DNA of 64,000 bases from Piper betle (GCA_033002965.1 JAURVB010008978.1:124001-188000), one strand, 5' to 3'. Shown: positions 35,601 to 49,100, counted from the stretch's first letter. Numbers and translations are program-made. The notes: generated by a model from the sequence alone, not told the origin.

Positions 35601-36478
35601 TGGAAAAAATGTCATAAAAATGAAAAAAATACACAAATGCAAGTGATAAACATCAAACAACGAGTAATAGAGGCAGTACAAACTTGAAACTTATGAGGAA
35701 AAACCAATGGCAGGTCTTTTGAGGCATTGAACCTCAAAACCTACCACCCTACGAGGCTAGAAATGTAGAGGGTGATTGGAGCTCTGAAGAGGAAGAAGAA
35801 GGTCAAGGAGAGGAGAAGAGGTTGTTGGAGGTGAGGAAAGAAGGGAAAATGATAAAAAGATGAGGGAAGGGATGAGTTTTATAGAAAAGAGGTGGCTGAC
35901 TTGTTGATTTCATAGGTGTGGCAGTCATACCTAATAAGATATGGGCTGGATTAGATAAATATGGGTGGGTTAAGTTAGCTAAAGATGTGTGGGTTGGGTT
36001 AGCCTGAATCCTAAAAACTTAAGATTTTTATCCTAAAGGGATAAGGCCTGCCTTGAAAATTGCATTGCAGGTTCTAAAGATTAGTTAGGATGGTCTAAAA
36101 GGGCACAACAAGCACAAAAAAGACACACGAGGGACACAGACTTAGCATTTAACTATATACAACTCGATTAGACCAATCATGAAAGAATCAGACATATAGC
36201 ATCCAAACAAGCATACTAAGGGCCGAAAGAGGCTAAGGATGGGTAAACATATACCATACTATAAACGAACCACAGAAAGAATTGTTGGACCCTACTAAGG
36301 TAATTTACAATACATATGCATGTGCCTCCCAAAATTTCCCTAATTTTTTTTATTTTTCATAAGAAAATATTATTGTGAAAATTTTTACATTGACTTTGAC
36401 TAAATTTTTTAAAAAAAATTTACTAAATTTCAAAACATCCAAAGACAAAATATTATTTTAGGACAACCAAATAGGCCA
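32606..36478. mobile_element. Possible MITE split by a solo LTR
   Basis: The left flank of the solo LTR begins AGGTCCGTTTAGTTAGCATG (32606-32625). The right flank ends GGACAACCAAATAGGCCA (36461-36478), whose complement TGGCCTATTTGGTTGTCC resembles the left end. Between these ends and the LTR only AT-rich sequence remains (about 150 bp each side). GGNCCGTTTGGTT-like ends are common in plant MITEs. The terminal repeats are imperfect and no target duplication is clear. Confidence 0.4.
32760..36318 (-). mobile_element. Solo LTR, family B
   Basis: It starts TGTAGCACCCCAAGG. Its interior aligns with both LTRs of the gypsy at 22085-32155. There is no internal region. CATGTGC occurs on both sides (32752-32758 and 36319-36325), consistent with a target duplication, although the exact LTR ends are uncertain by a few bases. 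Orientation is minus, by comparison with the gypsy LTRs. Confidence 0.75.
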
Positions 36479-38150
36479 TTAACGAAAACTATAACTATAA
36501 AACTATAATAGGCATGCGAAGAATGGAAATAAATACTATTTTCTCCTAAGAGTGTTCACCCCTCGTCCGCCAATTTTATTATTGCTTTGTAAAAGGTTGA
36601 AGTAGTATTGTGATAATATTAATGGGAAAGAAAACTTGAGCTAACAATGAAGATAGTTGGCATGGCTTATCACAAGGGAAGAAGGTCGTCTATAGAGAAA
36701 ATTTTATTCAAAGAAATGAGATGGTGACTTTACCTATTTCAGTTAATGTATTAACAGGTGAAGATGTTAATGACGTTCATAATTAACATCTCCATATGCA
36801 GATTTGGGTGCCGTTTGAATAGTTTTGATTACCTATAAGGTGGACAAAGTTGGTTGGGGGTTCAAAAGCGGCTCGTAAAAATATTTCCCTCAAGGAAATG
36901 GTCGATAATTTGTTATATTTCCCTTGTATCGTGAATTGCATATTGTAACACCATTTTATAATAAATTTTTTTGTTAAGTATTTAATTGAAAAAATACTTT
37001 GCTTACTTTTTTCACCAAGATTAACTAATTCACACTGGTCATAAATAAGAGAATTTTACAGTTTCACGAACTCTGATCCTTAATGTTCGGTCTTTTATTG
37101 CCGTTTGCCAATGTCCTATCTGTTGAAATTGACAAATAAAATCATATGTCTAGTGTACATTATGTGGAGAAAATTTAAGGGGACCTTCATACCAAATATA
37201 CCTTATATAATCTACTTCTAAAATTTAAATCTCTTTTAGTGGGTCATATGCGATGGTGTAGAGTGCATGGGTAGAGTAGGGAGTTAATAAAATTTTACAT
37301 TGTGTAGACATTGATAGAACTTATCTTAAAATTTTAAAATACATTATTTTAAAAATATTATAAAATTAATTTTTATGTCATTGATCTTAAAAATTTAAAT
37401 AAAAGAGTCGATAGCATTAGAATTATAATTTGAAATTTTATATATACCTCAATTATGTCTTTTTTAATTTTATGGTAAAATTTAAGTTACAGGTTCTTAA
37501 AAATATACTCTAAATAAAAATTGTAATTTATATGAGCAATATGAGTAGTAGATTATGTACGCGAAGCTCTATTTACATATTCTATATGGGGTACTGGATC
37601 CGGTACGTGGCCTGACTTTTGAAGTGATAGAACACCTTTTTATTATGGGATGGTCTCCGAAGAGACAGTGATGGAATGCCTACATATATATAGAATTCAA
37701 GCTTTGAAGAAAAAAACGAGTACATATCTTCATGCTTTTTTCCATTTGCGCATCAAGGAAAAGCCGTCGAAATTACACGTGAATTAAAAATCACGTGTAA
37801 AGAACAGTCATTCTGAAGGGAGATTGAATCATGATTATAAAGGGAAAGAACAGTCATTAATAAAAGAAAAATTAAAAATCATGATTCAATAAAAAGTAGG
37901 AGATTGAATCAATTAAAATATAATAAAATAAAAACAATATGTTAAATTATTATAACAATATTAACATGTAAATTTAACCATCTAATCATATGACTATCCT
38001 TGTGTAACTTTTACAAATTTGTTTTCATCTTCCAACTATTGATAAATTCAAAGGCATCGCATTAAATGTAGGTGTCAAAAGAATATTTAATATTGGGCAA
38101 TTTCTAAATTTAATTAAATTTTATCTCTAAAATCCGAGTCTCACTATTAT
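36479..38150. other. AT-rich intergenic DNA
   Basis: No gene, terminal repeat or coding similarity recognised. Long A/T runs throughout. Confidence 0.4.
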
Positions 38151-38157
38151 CTCCTCG

Positions 38158-39096
38158 TATAGGAAAAATTTCTACAGTCACCCCGATCTGGGCCATTGGA
38201 TATAATCTAACAGCCCATATTATTTTCATAAAAAAACCCTAATTTCCATCCAATCCGCCGCCGTTGCCCTCAACCGGGGCGTCGCCATCATCTGCCACAC
38301 CCACACCCTCGCCCTCATCGCCATGCACCTGCCTGGGTCATTGCCTCTCCCCCGCCCATGCCGCCTCGCTGCAACGATTCTGGTCGTGCCGCCGCGCCCT
38401 CACCACCCCGCCCACACCGTCGTGCCCCTTCGCGACCCTACCCGCCCGCCCGCCCCCTTTCTCCTCGCCATGACCCCTCACAACCTCACCCATGCCGCCG
38501 GGCCCCCTCGCGACCCCACCCGAACCGCGCCCCCTCCCCCTTGCTCGTCGGCAAGTCCCTGCCCACACCAACGCCATTCCTTGCTGCACCTGCACCCACT
38601 CCCACACCCGCGCCAGTGCCCAAGCCACCACCCTCCGCCTTGCCCACGCCTGCGGTGCCGCCGACCTTGCTCAGCGGAGGTCCTCGGCAACTCAGACAGG
38701 GACACGAGGGCATGAGTGAGGCTAAAGGCGTGGGTGCAGTTGAGGATGCTGGTGCGGCAGAGGGCATGGGTGCAACTGACAGCACTAGCACGGCTGAGGG
38801 CATGGGCGCAGTGGAGGGCGTGGGTGCTACGGAGGGCGTGGGCACGGTGGAGGGCACGGGCGGGGATGCAGGAGAGAGCTTGGCGATGGGCGCGGGTGCG
38901 TAGGGGAGCCCGACGGTGATGGACGACAAGGGCGATAGCGGCAGATGGTGAGGGCGGCATCTGTAGACAACTAGGGTGACGGCGATGTGGACGGCAGTGG
39001 GAGGGCGGAGGGGAAGTTTTTTAAGAAAATAAATTTAGGCCGTCAGATTATATTCAATGGCCCAGATCAGGCGATCGCAGGAAATTTTACCTACAG
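38158..39096. mobile_element. Mutator-like (Pack-MULE-like) non-autonomous element with about 80-bp terminal inverted repeats
   Basis: The left end (about 38158-38240) and the complement of the right end (about 39013-39096) align over some 80 bp. Shared words include GATCTGGGCCATTG, ATATAATCT and TTATTTTC followed by an A run. The interior is GC-rich and CpG-dense, unlike its AT-rich surroundings, and contains overlapping long open frames on both strands (for example 38358-38903 plus). Those frames are Pro/Ala/Arg-rich and give no recognisable protein. Long inverted repeats around GC-rich cargo fit a Mutator-like element that captured host sequence. The right flank is lost to a family-A LTR inserted exactly at the terminus, so the expected 9-bp duplication cannot be tested. 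Confidence 0.65.
38716..38900 (+). repeat. Degenerate 15-18-bp tandem repeat inside the MULE cargo
   Basis: Units resembling GAGGGCATGGGTGCA / GAGGGCGTGGGTGCT repeat about ten times. In one frame this reads as GMGAVEGVGATEGVGTVEGT. All three plus frames stay partly open, as expected of a stop-free GC-rich repeat, so coding is not implied. Confidence 0.7.
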
Positions 39097-41945
39097 TGTA
39101 AAACCCACGATTCGAGGCAGGGTTTTATATTCAGAACTTGTCGGTTCGACCATTATTTTCGATTCGAGTCAGTTTCAGAACACGTGTATTGAGCCGACGC
39201 CAGTCGCGTGTATGAGCTATGAGGGTCATGCGTACCCAAGTATATGATGATAACGTCATGAACACAGCAGAACAGAATGAGTTATCAGAATATATGAGAG
39301 TATGCAATTATTTATTATTATTATTATTATATATAGTGGATCGTAGAACTAGTTTTAGGCTATTTATCGCATTAGGATGCCTTGCAGGCATTTTGGGTGG
39401 TTGGTAGTTCTAGAGCATATCATTTTAATGTTTTGGTGTTTGTTTGATTTTATGGGATTTTTCCCAATTTTTTTGGAATTTACGGCGATTAATTATTATT
39501 CTTGACTCGAGCCGGAGACGAGTCAAGTAATATTTACAAGTTTGCCACCACACACACCCTCGACCTTTCCTTTCTTCTTCCCCAAACCCTTGCCGTGCGC
39601 CGCCACTGTGCATGCCACCGCCGCTACCGTGGACGTTCGCCCGGCCACCGATCGTCGCCCCCTAGCCCCGCCACGGCATCGCTATGCCGCCACGACCAGG
39701 TCCGGCCACCATCCGACCGCCGCAACGCGAGGAATCGCCGCGCGTGACGGCAGCGCTTCCGTCGTCAGATCGTGCCGCCGCCGACCGTCGCCACCACGAT
39801 CAGGTGGTCGGCTCGACGTCCTTGACCCTCCAGCGACCTTCCCCGACCAGAACAGAGGCCATCGCCGCCTGGCCGCCGGATCTAGCCACCATCACCGCCA
39901 CTCTGTTTATGCCATTTTCTGGCGAGCCGCCACCTCCATTGGCCGCGTCGACCTCGTAGATGAGTCGGGCTCACCGAGCCGGTTCCGAGGGTACCCAACA
40001 CGACCACTTTCCGGCCAGTAGACGCCGCCGGCGATTGTCGCCGGGAAACCACCGGAAGCCGCCAGAAAACTGCCAGCAGCTGCCGGAAAACCGGAATTTC
40101 TGGAATTCACCGGATCTTCCACGCGGCTCACCCAGTCGAGCCCGATCGAGCTTCGGACGCCGATGAGCGCCGAATTTGAGTTCCGAGACACGCGACGGAA
40201 CCCTAACCGTCGCCGATTGTCGACAACGTGAGGTATAATTACCTCCGATTGATTTATTTAAAATTGATGATAATTGTTAGCATAGCATGCTAGGGTTGAT
40301 TAATTATCATGATTAATATCTTGACTATGAATAAAGTAAAGATGTGCATGATGAGATTATTAGTGAATGAAGTAAGTGATCTAATGAGATGAATTGGGTA
40401 TGAGCATGTTAATCGAGTACGATGCAACTTAGAAGAACAGAATAAAATATGGTATGAATAGTTTGAGTTAGGATTATTTACTCTTATAATTATTTGATTG
40501 TTATTTTGATGGATGATTTTGTGGTTGCATTGTGTGTGATTCATTGATTTTGATGCATCATGTAGTTAGTGGGCGTTAGTATTTAGTTTTGATGTGTAGG
40601 TACGGAGTAGGAGCTCGCCGCCTAGGCGCGATGACACGCTTGGAGCTTCTACCAGGTCCGTTAGACTTCTCGATTTTACGATCTTTCTATTGTATGTTTG
40701 ATTTATTGTCTATAGGACGGGTTAAGTGGCATTTTATCGGATCCCACTTAACTCGGGCCATTTAACCGAACATTTTCCGGATTAATAACTCCTCGAGGAT
40801 GAGATCCCTCGAGGTTGATTTCGAAAACAAGATCTACCAAAAGATGCCTTCGGGCCTATTATATAACTCCCTACCCAAGCCTATATATATATAGTTTTCA
40901 CGTTTCTGTGAGACGAGAGATGGAGAAATCGACTGCACGTACCATGTACAGGATGCCGTGACAGTCAAAGCGGGCTCTGGATTAGTGCCAACGAACTGTT
41001 CCATTCCCGAGGGATCCTGACAACTCCGCGTTTGAGTTCCTCACACCCGGAGAACGTGGAGGTTTACGGGTACTATTTAGTACAGCGCATGTCTGGACTT
41101 GTAGTTCAAAGGGTATTAAAGGCGACTGCCTGAGAGTACTCGGCCTTCGTGCTCAAGGTGAAGAGAAATATGGAAGTAAGGAGAGGGCTTAGGATAAAGT
41201 TTTATGTGAAGTACTGAAAAAGAAGTGCCGAGAGTGGCACAGTACCAACAGCAGATCAGTAAGTTCGGGATGCTACCGGGTCTGCAGCCCAGTGGCTCCT
41301 CAGTAGTGCCGTTCAGAGTGTTCACGTGGAGTATGTGTTGTTTTCTTTCATACGAGAGTTTGCTCTCATAGCCAATTTGTTATAGTTATTTTCTTTTCGG
41401 ACCAGTAACGCTTGTTACTGACGTTTTTCTTATATATATGTAGGTGATAAGCACGAGATGGATGTGCCGGCCAGAAAAGAGGAGCAATAAGGTCTTCTGC
41501 ACACACACATTGGGTGATTGAATGTTTAATGTTTTGTTTATGATGTTATTTTATAAACATGCTATGATTAAATATTTGAGGTATGACAATGCCATGAAAT
41601 GAAATGATCAGAGTAGCGCAGTAAAAGTGTGATGGGTTAGGACCCAAAGTTCAGAAAATGATGAATATAGTAGATTAGAAGTCTATGTGAATGCTATTAT
41701 TGCTATGCATATATATGTTTGAATATATGATTTTGACAAGGTGGCCCCTAATTGCACTTTTAGGGAAAATTTTGTCCCTTTCGTTTTAGAATTTTTACTA
41801 ATTTTGATTATAACGGTGTCGGTGTGAAAATTAGTTGCATGTCATCCATGTAGTATCCTGTTAGGGTTTTATGCATTCATACATACATATAGCAAGTTGG
41901 ATCTTCATCTTAAGATACCGAGATTGGATCCGCACGAGTTAGGAG
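39097..41945 (+). mobile_element. Family-A LTR (copy A6), right end truncated
   Basis: It starts TGTAAAACCCACGATTCGAG directly after the MULE terminus TACAG. GC-rich leader about 39545-40232, donor-like GAG|GTATAATT after 40232, hairpins at 41351-41370 and 41403-41420. The LTR 3' end is not found: homology fades near 41945, just before a (TA)n tract. Confidence 0.8.
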
Positions 41946-41957
41946 TCACCCCTAGGT

Positions 41958-41978
41958 TATATATATATATATATATAT
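41958..41978. repeat. (TA)n microsatellite
   Basis: Uninterrupted TA dinucleotides at the broken end of copy A6. Confidence 0.9.
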
Positions 41979-41979
41979 C

Positions 41980-42130
41980 TTCTCCCACTACGTCCACACC
42001 GTCTCGTCCGCTGCCGTCATACTCCCTCGCAGCACCCACACCCACCGCCGAGCCCTTGCCCGCGCCTTCAGCCGCACTCATGCCCTCGTGCTCCTCCCAT
42101 TTGCATTGCCAAGGACCTCGGTTTTCCCAA
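41980..42130. repeat. GC-rich fragment resembling the MULE cargo, inverted
   Basis: The word ACTCATGCCCTCGTG and its Pro/Ala-rich surroundings resemble the complement of the MULE interior near 38700-38720. Short and uncertain. It separates the (TA)n tract from the copia RNase H fragment. Confidence 0.35.
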
Positions 42131-42135
42131 CCAAG

Positions 42136-42334
42136 TTAGTATGGCAGCAGAAGCAAGAGCTCAATATTCGGCCTCCGTAGACGAACAACAACTGCATGTT
42201 GTTTTCAAGATGTCTAAGAGATAATATTGTTGCCTAGCAAGAGTAACGAACCCTATAGTTGATTGCCTTGTGAGAGGACAACCTGACCAATCACTATCAG
42301 AGAATGCAACAAGAGTATTCTATAATTTTGTTAT
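42136..42334 (-). pseudogene. Copia RNase H fragment (3' part of the split copia element)
   Basis: The minus strand reads FSDSDWSGCPLTRQSTIGFV and then CSCCSSTEAEY followed by a stop and ALASAA, the hallmark copia RNase H segment. It is cut at 42334 by solo LTR A7 (duplication GTTAT) and resumes at 45713. Confidence 0.85.
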
Positions 42335-45300
42335 TGTAACATCTCAAATATGGTTTACTTTCAAACCGAATTGAAATTATTATGGTAGATTGGGCCAACC
42401 TTTACTTTGATTAAGTTGGTCGACCCAAACTTAAACAAAAAGGATTTAGACTCCCTAGGCGTCTCAAAACGGAAAAATACCATAATACGCAAGCAATGCA
42501 CACATGAAATGCACACCCTAGTATGATATTACGTAAATGTCATAATTAATCACACTCAAAATCAATTAAAATAAAATAAAAATTCTAAAATAAAACGGTA
42601 AAAATTTCTTTTAAAAGTACAATAAAGGGCCAACCTGTTTAACAAATTATACTATCACGACAATAACATATAGTCTTTAGAACACAACAAAATCATGTAC
42701 AACAACAATAAAATTAAAAGTTGGGTTTCGATCTATTTGGTGATCGCATCTATCACAACTGTTATATCCAATCTCAAAATATTTTAGACGTTTTCAACAT
42801 AATACAAACACATCGCAAAATAATCCATCACGACCAAGTCACACAACAAACAATACATCATGTCATATTTGTGTGTGGAAATAATAATCACTACTCCTTC
42901 GGCAAGGCCGACATATCACACTCATGTTCATCACTTAGTAAAAACTAAATATCAAATTGGCAAACGAGAGTTAACTCTCATGTAAAGCAAACATTTATAT
43001 AACTTCATCTAAAAACTCTAAGGGCAGCTATTAAGGCGTCATTGACCTGCAGACTACATAGCATCCCAAACTGACTATTATTATGCAACTCTCAGCATTA
43101 TCTTAAATGTCTCACTTTCGGGAAAACCAGTGTCTTAAACCCCCTCCAAACCTTCACATTTCTTTTGGCCTAGGGCACAAAGGCGTAGTACTCTCAAGCA
43201 GTTGCCATTAATGCTCTTTGATACCACAGGATTAGACTTGAGATGTACATAACATTACCCATCAACTCTACACCTTTCTAGGTGTGAAAATACTCAAGAC
43301 GTTGAGTTATCAAGATCTCTTAGAAATGGAACGACACTCTCACCAATTCAAAGCCGATTGTGACTTACACATGAGCCCTCACACGGTATGTGTAAGTCGA
43401 TTTCTCCATCTTTCAGCTCAAAAGAAAATCTAGCAAAACATTATATTTATAAGACTAGAAGGGGATTATGTAAATATGCCCAAAGGCAACTTGCGATGGA
43501 TCTGAGTTTTTTAAAACAACTTGAGGGATCTCATCCTCGAGAGTTCTTAATTCTAAAAGAACATTACTTTTAAATGGTCTGTGCTAACTGGGATTTGATA
43601 AAACAACCAATCAACACATCTTATAATTTGTAAATCAAAACATTGATGAAATAGAGCGACAAATCAATGGGGCAAGTCTTAATAAACGCCTAGACAACGA
43701 GCTTCTACACCAAACCTACACAAACAACACTACATATTAACACCCATGCCAACTGTATGATGCATGCATGAAATGAATATGATGAGTGAATATGATCACA
43801 AGCATACAATAAAAAGGAACACGACAAGACATGGGAAATTACAAACTAAATGTAGTAACAAATATTAAACATGAGCAACTTTAAAAACAAAGCAATTGAC
43901 ATATATGCAACAAGCACACATTTCCATTCAATAACGACAATCAAACATGTGAAGATGGTTGATAACAATCTACTACACATGTGACGAGGTGTGAATGATA
44001 GTGGATCATACTTTTAATTATTTATTATATGAACGATAAAAGAGGTGGAATTATCTACCATCTAAAACGTATAACCTATTGTGAAAGATGCTAATATTCA
44101 TGATCAAATAGTTTACAATTGTCTTCACATTATGTGCATGATTTAACAACCAATAATATCTATGATAACACAAATCGCCTTTCAAATCAAAGTCAATAAA
44201 ACCATTTACTGACAATCATGGTGTAAATTATATAAGTTATTACTAATCAAGTAATAAACATAACATGTTATTCTGAACACAACTATCACTAGGAAGATAA
44301 ATATATCTGTAGGTTAAAGTTAATTAAATGATAATTATTTATATTAACATAAATCTCATCAACAAGTATTATTAGGGTTCAAGATTACTCATTTAAGTAC
44401 TTATTTTTATTTACAACTAAAAATGATTATTTCCAAACCATTGCCATAATTAACTTCTAATCATCAAGAAATCACATTCATTAACTAATTTTTATTATAA
44501 ATTAATCATTGGCATCAACAAAAATCATAAAATAAAAATGCAATGTCACAAAATGAATGAATAAAATAGGAAGAAGGAAGGTGCAGCTTACGGTGGCTCA
44601 AAGAGGAGCCGACGGCGGCGGCGATAGCCGCAGCTGCCGAGGAGAGCTGGTGGCTGTCGCAGCTGCACAGAAAGGAGAGGGGAGGATAGGGCTGGCCGAG
44701 CAAAGGGGTAACAGGAGGCGTGGGCCGGCTACTGGTCTGCGGCAAGAGTGGCGGCGGCAACGTGCAGCCGACGGCAACAAAAGGGCAGGGAATAGCCTGT
44801 GGTGAGCAGGTAGAGAGGAGGGAGATCAGGGGTAGGGGAAGGTAAGGGAAGAGAGGAGAAGGGAAAAGGAGAAGAGGTTGGCGAGGAGGGGTCGGGGCGC
44901 CGGCACTGCCGCTGGCAGTGAAGGTGGGTAGGAGGTGGTCCGCAAGGTATGCGGAAGGCGATCGAATAGAGGGGGAGGGAAATGGAAGGAAGAAGAATGG
45001 AAGAGGGAGGCTGGGCGGCAGCTGGGCAATGATGGTGCTGCCGGCGGCGAGCGTCGTTAGGGCGTGGAGATCGGGTAGGGTGAATGGAGAGGAAAATGGT
45101 TGATGCGGTAGAATTAGGGGAGGGTATTTTGGGTATTATGGGGTTAAATGAAAGGTAGACTAAGAATTTTTTTAATAAAAATTATAATTTAAAAAGTATT
45201 TTAATAATTTTATACTCTTATAAAATGATACAAATTAAGTATAAAGTGGGGTTTTAAAATTTTTTAAAAGCTATGTCAAGTTGTCAATATGTCTCAAACA

Positions 45301-45464
45301 AGTCATAGACCCGTGTCAAAATAAAAATGAAAAATAAAACAAACCCAAAACATGCTTTGAAAACTACGAACCCAATCAAAATATGAACTACCACGTCCTA
45401 ATACAATCAATTGTCTAAATTAAATTGTATGACCCACTAAGTAAAATAAAATAAATAGAGCATA

Positions 45465-45527
<63 letters not shown>

Positions 45528-45707
45528 AACATAGTCTATTGTTGTCTAGATGACGCTATCATCATATATTTTATTATATAAGAACTCTCATAATATGCAC
45601 ACACGGTTACCCTCAGCCCATGTACATATTTTATAAGTTGAACCAATCAGAACATACGGTCGAACCGATTGGCTGATGAGTATAAGACTCAGGTTACGGG
45701 TTTTATA
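42335..45707 (-). mobile_element. Solo LTR, family A, minus orientation (copy A7)
   Basis: On plus it runs from TGTAACATCTC to GGGTTTTATA, with the exact duplication GTTAT at 42330-42334 and 45708-45712. Reverse-complement landmarks are all present: the TCGAGG motif near 43535, the GC-rich block at about 44570-45110, and the complement of the LTR start at 45690-45707. At 3373 bp it is longer than other copies, partly through a (TA)n expansion. Confidence 0.88.
45468..45524. repeat. (TA)n microsatellite, 57 bp
   Basis: Pure TA dinucleotides inside solo LTR A7, at the position that holds short TATATA runs in other copies. Confidence 0.95.
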
Positions 45708-45712
45708 GTTAT

Positions 45713-46113
45713 GATCTACTATCCATAATCTAATGAACCTTTTAGATAACGGAAGATCTTTTTGATGAGTCCAAAATAATATTAAGTGGGATTATGCATA
45801 AATTGGCACACATAATTGATCAGAGTGTGATATCAGGACGTGAAAATGTTAAGTAATGTAATGGTACAACTATAGCTTTGTAGAAGGTAATATCTAAAAA
45901 TGAAGTTGTTTCATTAGGTAAGACTAAATGAGAGGGTAGAGGAGTCTTTGCGGTTTTACAATCAAGCATTGACATTTTGGCTGAGATCTTCTCTGCATAT
46001 CGCTTTTGACACTAGAAAATACCGGTGTCTGTCTTGGCTATTTCCACACTAAGAAAACAGTGAACATCACTCAAGCCTTTGATTACAAATTCTTGTTTCA
46101 GTAAAACAAGAAT
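45713..46113 (-). pseudogene. Copia reverse transcriptase, C-terminal part
   Basis: The minus strand, with one or two frameshifts, reads KQEFVIKGLSDVHCFLSVEI, then LDCKTAKTPLPSHLVLPNET, then INYVCQFMHNPT and IKKIFRYLKGSLDYG. This is the region between the RT active site and RNase H. It joins 52014 after removal of LTR A8. The join lacks the YVDD box and about 20 codons. Confidence 0.85.
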
Positions 46114-49100
46114 TGTATAACCCACAACTCGAGTTAGGGTTTTATAGTCGTTAGTCAGTCGGTTTGACTATAGTTTGAGTCGGTTCAGCTTTCAGAATAC
46201 GTGTGCGGGGCTGAGGCCAACCGTGCGCACGTGCTATGAGGGTTCATGTATACCCAAGTATCGATGATAGCGTCAAATACGCATCAGTAGACTGAGTTAT
46301 CAGTAGATATGAGAATATACAGTTGATGATTTTATTTTTTCATGTTGTGACCATAGAATTAGTTTAGGCCGCATAACCTATTAGGATGCGTTAGATGGTA
46401 TTCGGGTGGGCTATTAGTTATACAGCATGTCATTTGGATGTTGTGTTGTTTTGTTTGGTTTTATAGGATTTTTCCCAATTTTTCTGATTTTTTTGGGATT
46501 TATTTCGAGTTACTTATTATTCTTGACTCGAGCCGGTGTCGAGTCAAGTTCTATTTACAAGTTTTCCTATAAAACCCGTGACTCGAGTCAGGGTTTTATA
46601 ATCGTTAGCCGGTCGGTTCGACCGTGGTCCGAGTTGGTTCAGCTTTCAGAACACGTGTGCGGGGTCGAGGCCGACGGTGTGCACGTGCTATGAGGGTTCT
46701 TGTATACCCAAGTATTGATGATAACGTCAGATACGCATCAGCAGACTGAGTTATCAGTAGATATGAGAGTATATAGTTGATGATTTTTTTTTATGTTGTG
46801 ACCGTAGAATTAGTTTAGGCTGAATAACGCATTAGGACGCATTAGATGGTATTCGAATGGGTTATTAGTTATATAGCATGTCATTTGGATGTTATTGTGT
46901 TTGTTTTATTTTATGAGATTTTTCTATATGTTTCTAGATTTTTTTAGAATTTATTACAAACTAGTTATTATTTTGACTCGAGTAGGAATCGAGTCAATAC
47001 TTATTTAGGAGTTTGCCACTAGGGGTGTTTTTCTCCTTCCCGACATTTCCTCACCCAAACCCTACCACCGCCACCCACTGTGGTCTCCGCTGCCAATGCC
47101 GCACAGCCACCGATCAACGCCGCCCCAACCCGCCGTGCCTCCACGACCCACCCCGGCCACCGTCTCGCCGCCACGACGCTGGAATCGCCCCACAAGCCGC
47201 AACTCCCCCTTGTCAATTCGCCGCCATCCGGGCCGCGCCGTTACCGCCGTGACCCCGACAACCACCACCTCGAGCTCACTGACATTTCCCCAATCATCGC
47301 AACCGCCGTCGAGGCCAGCCGTAGCCCCGATCGGAGCACGCCGTCGCCGCCGCCGACAGCCATCGCCGCCCCGGCTACCCTGTTTGACACCACCATCGGA
47401 CCAAGCTCGTCGAGCTGGTGCCGATAGACCCCTTGATTGCCCCGTCCAGAATCATCGCTGGAAAACCTCCGAAATCCACCGGAAAACCGCCGACACTCGC
47501 CGAAAACCACCCGAACCGCCGGAAAATTGGATTCGTGGGAAATTTGCCGGATCATCCGCCAAACGCACCCGGTCGAATCTAATCGGACTTTGGACGCCGC
47601 TAGGTGCTGAATTCGAGTTTCGAGCCATGAAACAGAAACCTAGCCGTCGCCAATTTTGGACGACGCGAGGTATAAATTACTCCAACGTAAATTCTTAAGT
47701 TTTGTAATTAGGGAAGCATGCTAGACTAGATAATTAGATGAATTTTTTGTCTTTTTGACGTATCTATATGTTTGTGTGTAATTTAATAAAAATTATGAAA
47801 TTGGTTGATTGATAAGTGTTAAAATGGAAAAGTAAAGAATTAATTAGGTGAACTAATTAATTACACTGATTTCATGAGACGTAGATTGAAAACTCACCAG
47901 GATTGACTTAGGATGAATGTGTGATGATGATGATGCGTGATCATGGCGTTGGATTACTTGTGTGCAGGCTATAGGATGTGTGATTCATCATGACGCAAGG
48001 CGTTAGGACTCATTCTCTGTTTTTACGCTACTCTATTGTGTATTTGATTTATCATGTGCAGGACGAGTTAAGTGGCATTTTATCGGATCCCACTTAACTC
48101 GGGCCATTTAGCCAACAATTTTCTGGATTAATAACCCTCGAGGATGAGATCCCTCGAGCTTGTTTTCGAAAATAAGATCCACCTCAAGTTGCCTTCGGGC
48201 CTATTATAATAAATCCCGACCCAGCCCTATAAATAATTTTATCGAGTTTTCAGTAGGACAAGAGGAGATGAATCGACTTGCACGTACCATGAGCGGATGC
48301 CGTGACAGTCAAAGCGGGCTCTGGATTAGCGTGCATCAGTGCCGGGACTGTTCCATTCCCGAGGGATCCTGACAACTCTGCGTTTGAGTTCCTCACACCC
48401 GGAGGACGTGGAGGTTTACGGGTACTGTTTAGTACAGCGCATGTCCGGACTTGTGGTTCAAAGGGTACTAAAGGCGACTGTCTGAGAGTACTCGGCCTAC
48501 GTGCTCAAGGCCAGGAGAGATATGGAGGTTCGGAGAGGGCTTAGGATAAAAGTTTTACGTGAAGTACTGAAAAAGAAGTGTCGTGAGCGGCACAGTACTA
48601 GATAGATCGGGATGCTGTTGAGTCAGCTGCTCGACGGCTCCTCTGTAGTTGCCCTTATGAGAGTTCTTGAGGAAGATATATATGATGGTTTGCTTTCCAT
48701 GAGAGTTTGCTCTCATGTTCCAGTTTGATATTAGTTATTTCCGGACCAGTGACACCCGTTGCTGATGTTTTTCTATATATATGTAGGTGAGAAATGCGAG
48801 GGATGAAAGCTGTCGGGACTGCGGAGGAGTAGCACGGAACCGCGCACACATGTACCTACCGCGTGTAATGTATAATGATGGTGTGTTAATGCTGTGTGAA
48901 TGATAATTAGGATGTTTTTGTCTTGATGAATTGCTTATTATGAAACGAACGGATAATTGTGAATGAGTAGGAAGCCTTGGAGTTCAGACTCGGCTCAAAT
49001 GAAAACAAATGAGATAATGATGAATGCTACGGTAGATTGTCATGTTTTATCGTATTTTGATAAAATATTTATATACCCTTGTTGTGGATAGGTTGGCCCC

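Noticed and set aside
38358..38903. 181-codon open frame in the MULE cargo.
   Set aside because: Competing frames are open on both strands and the sequence is a low-complexity repeat. No start context or splice structure supports a gene.
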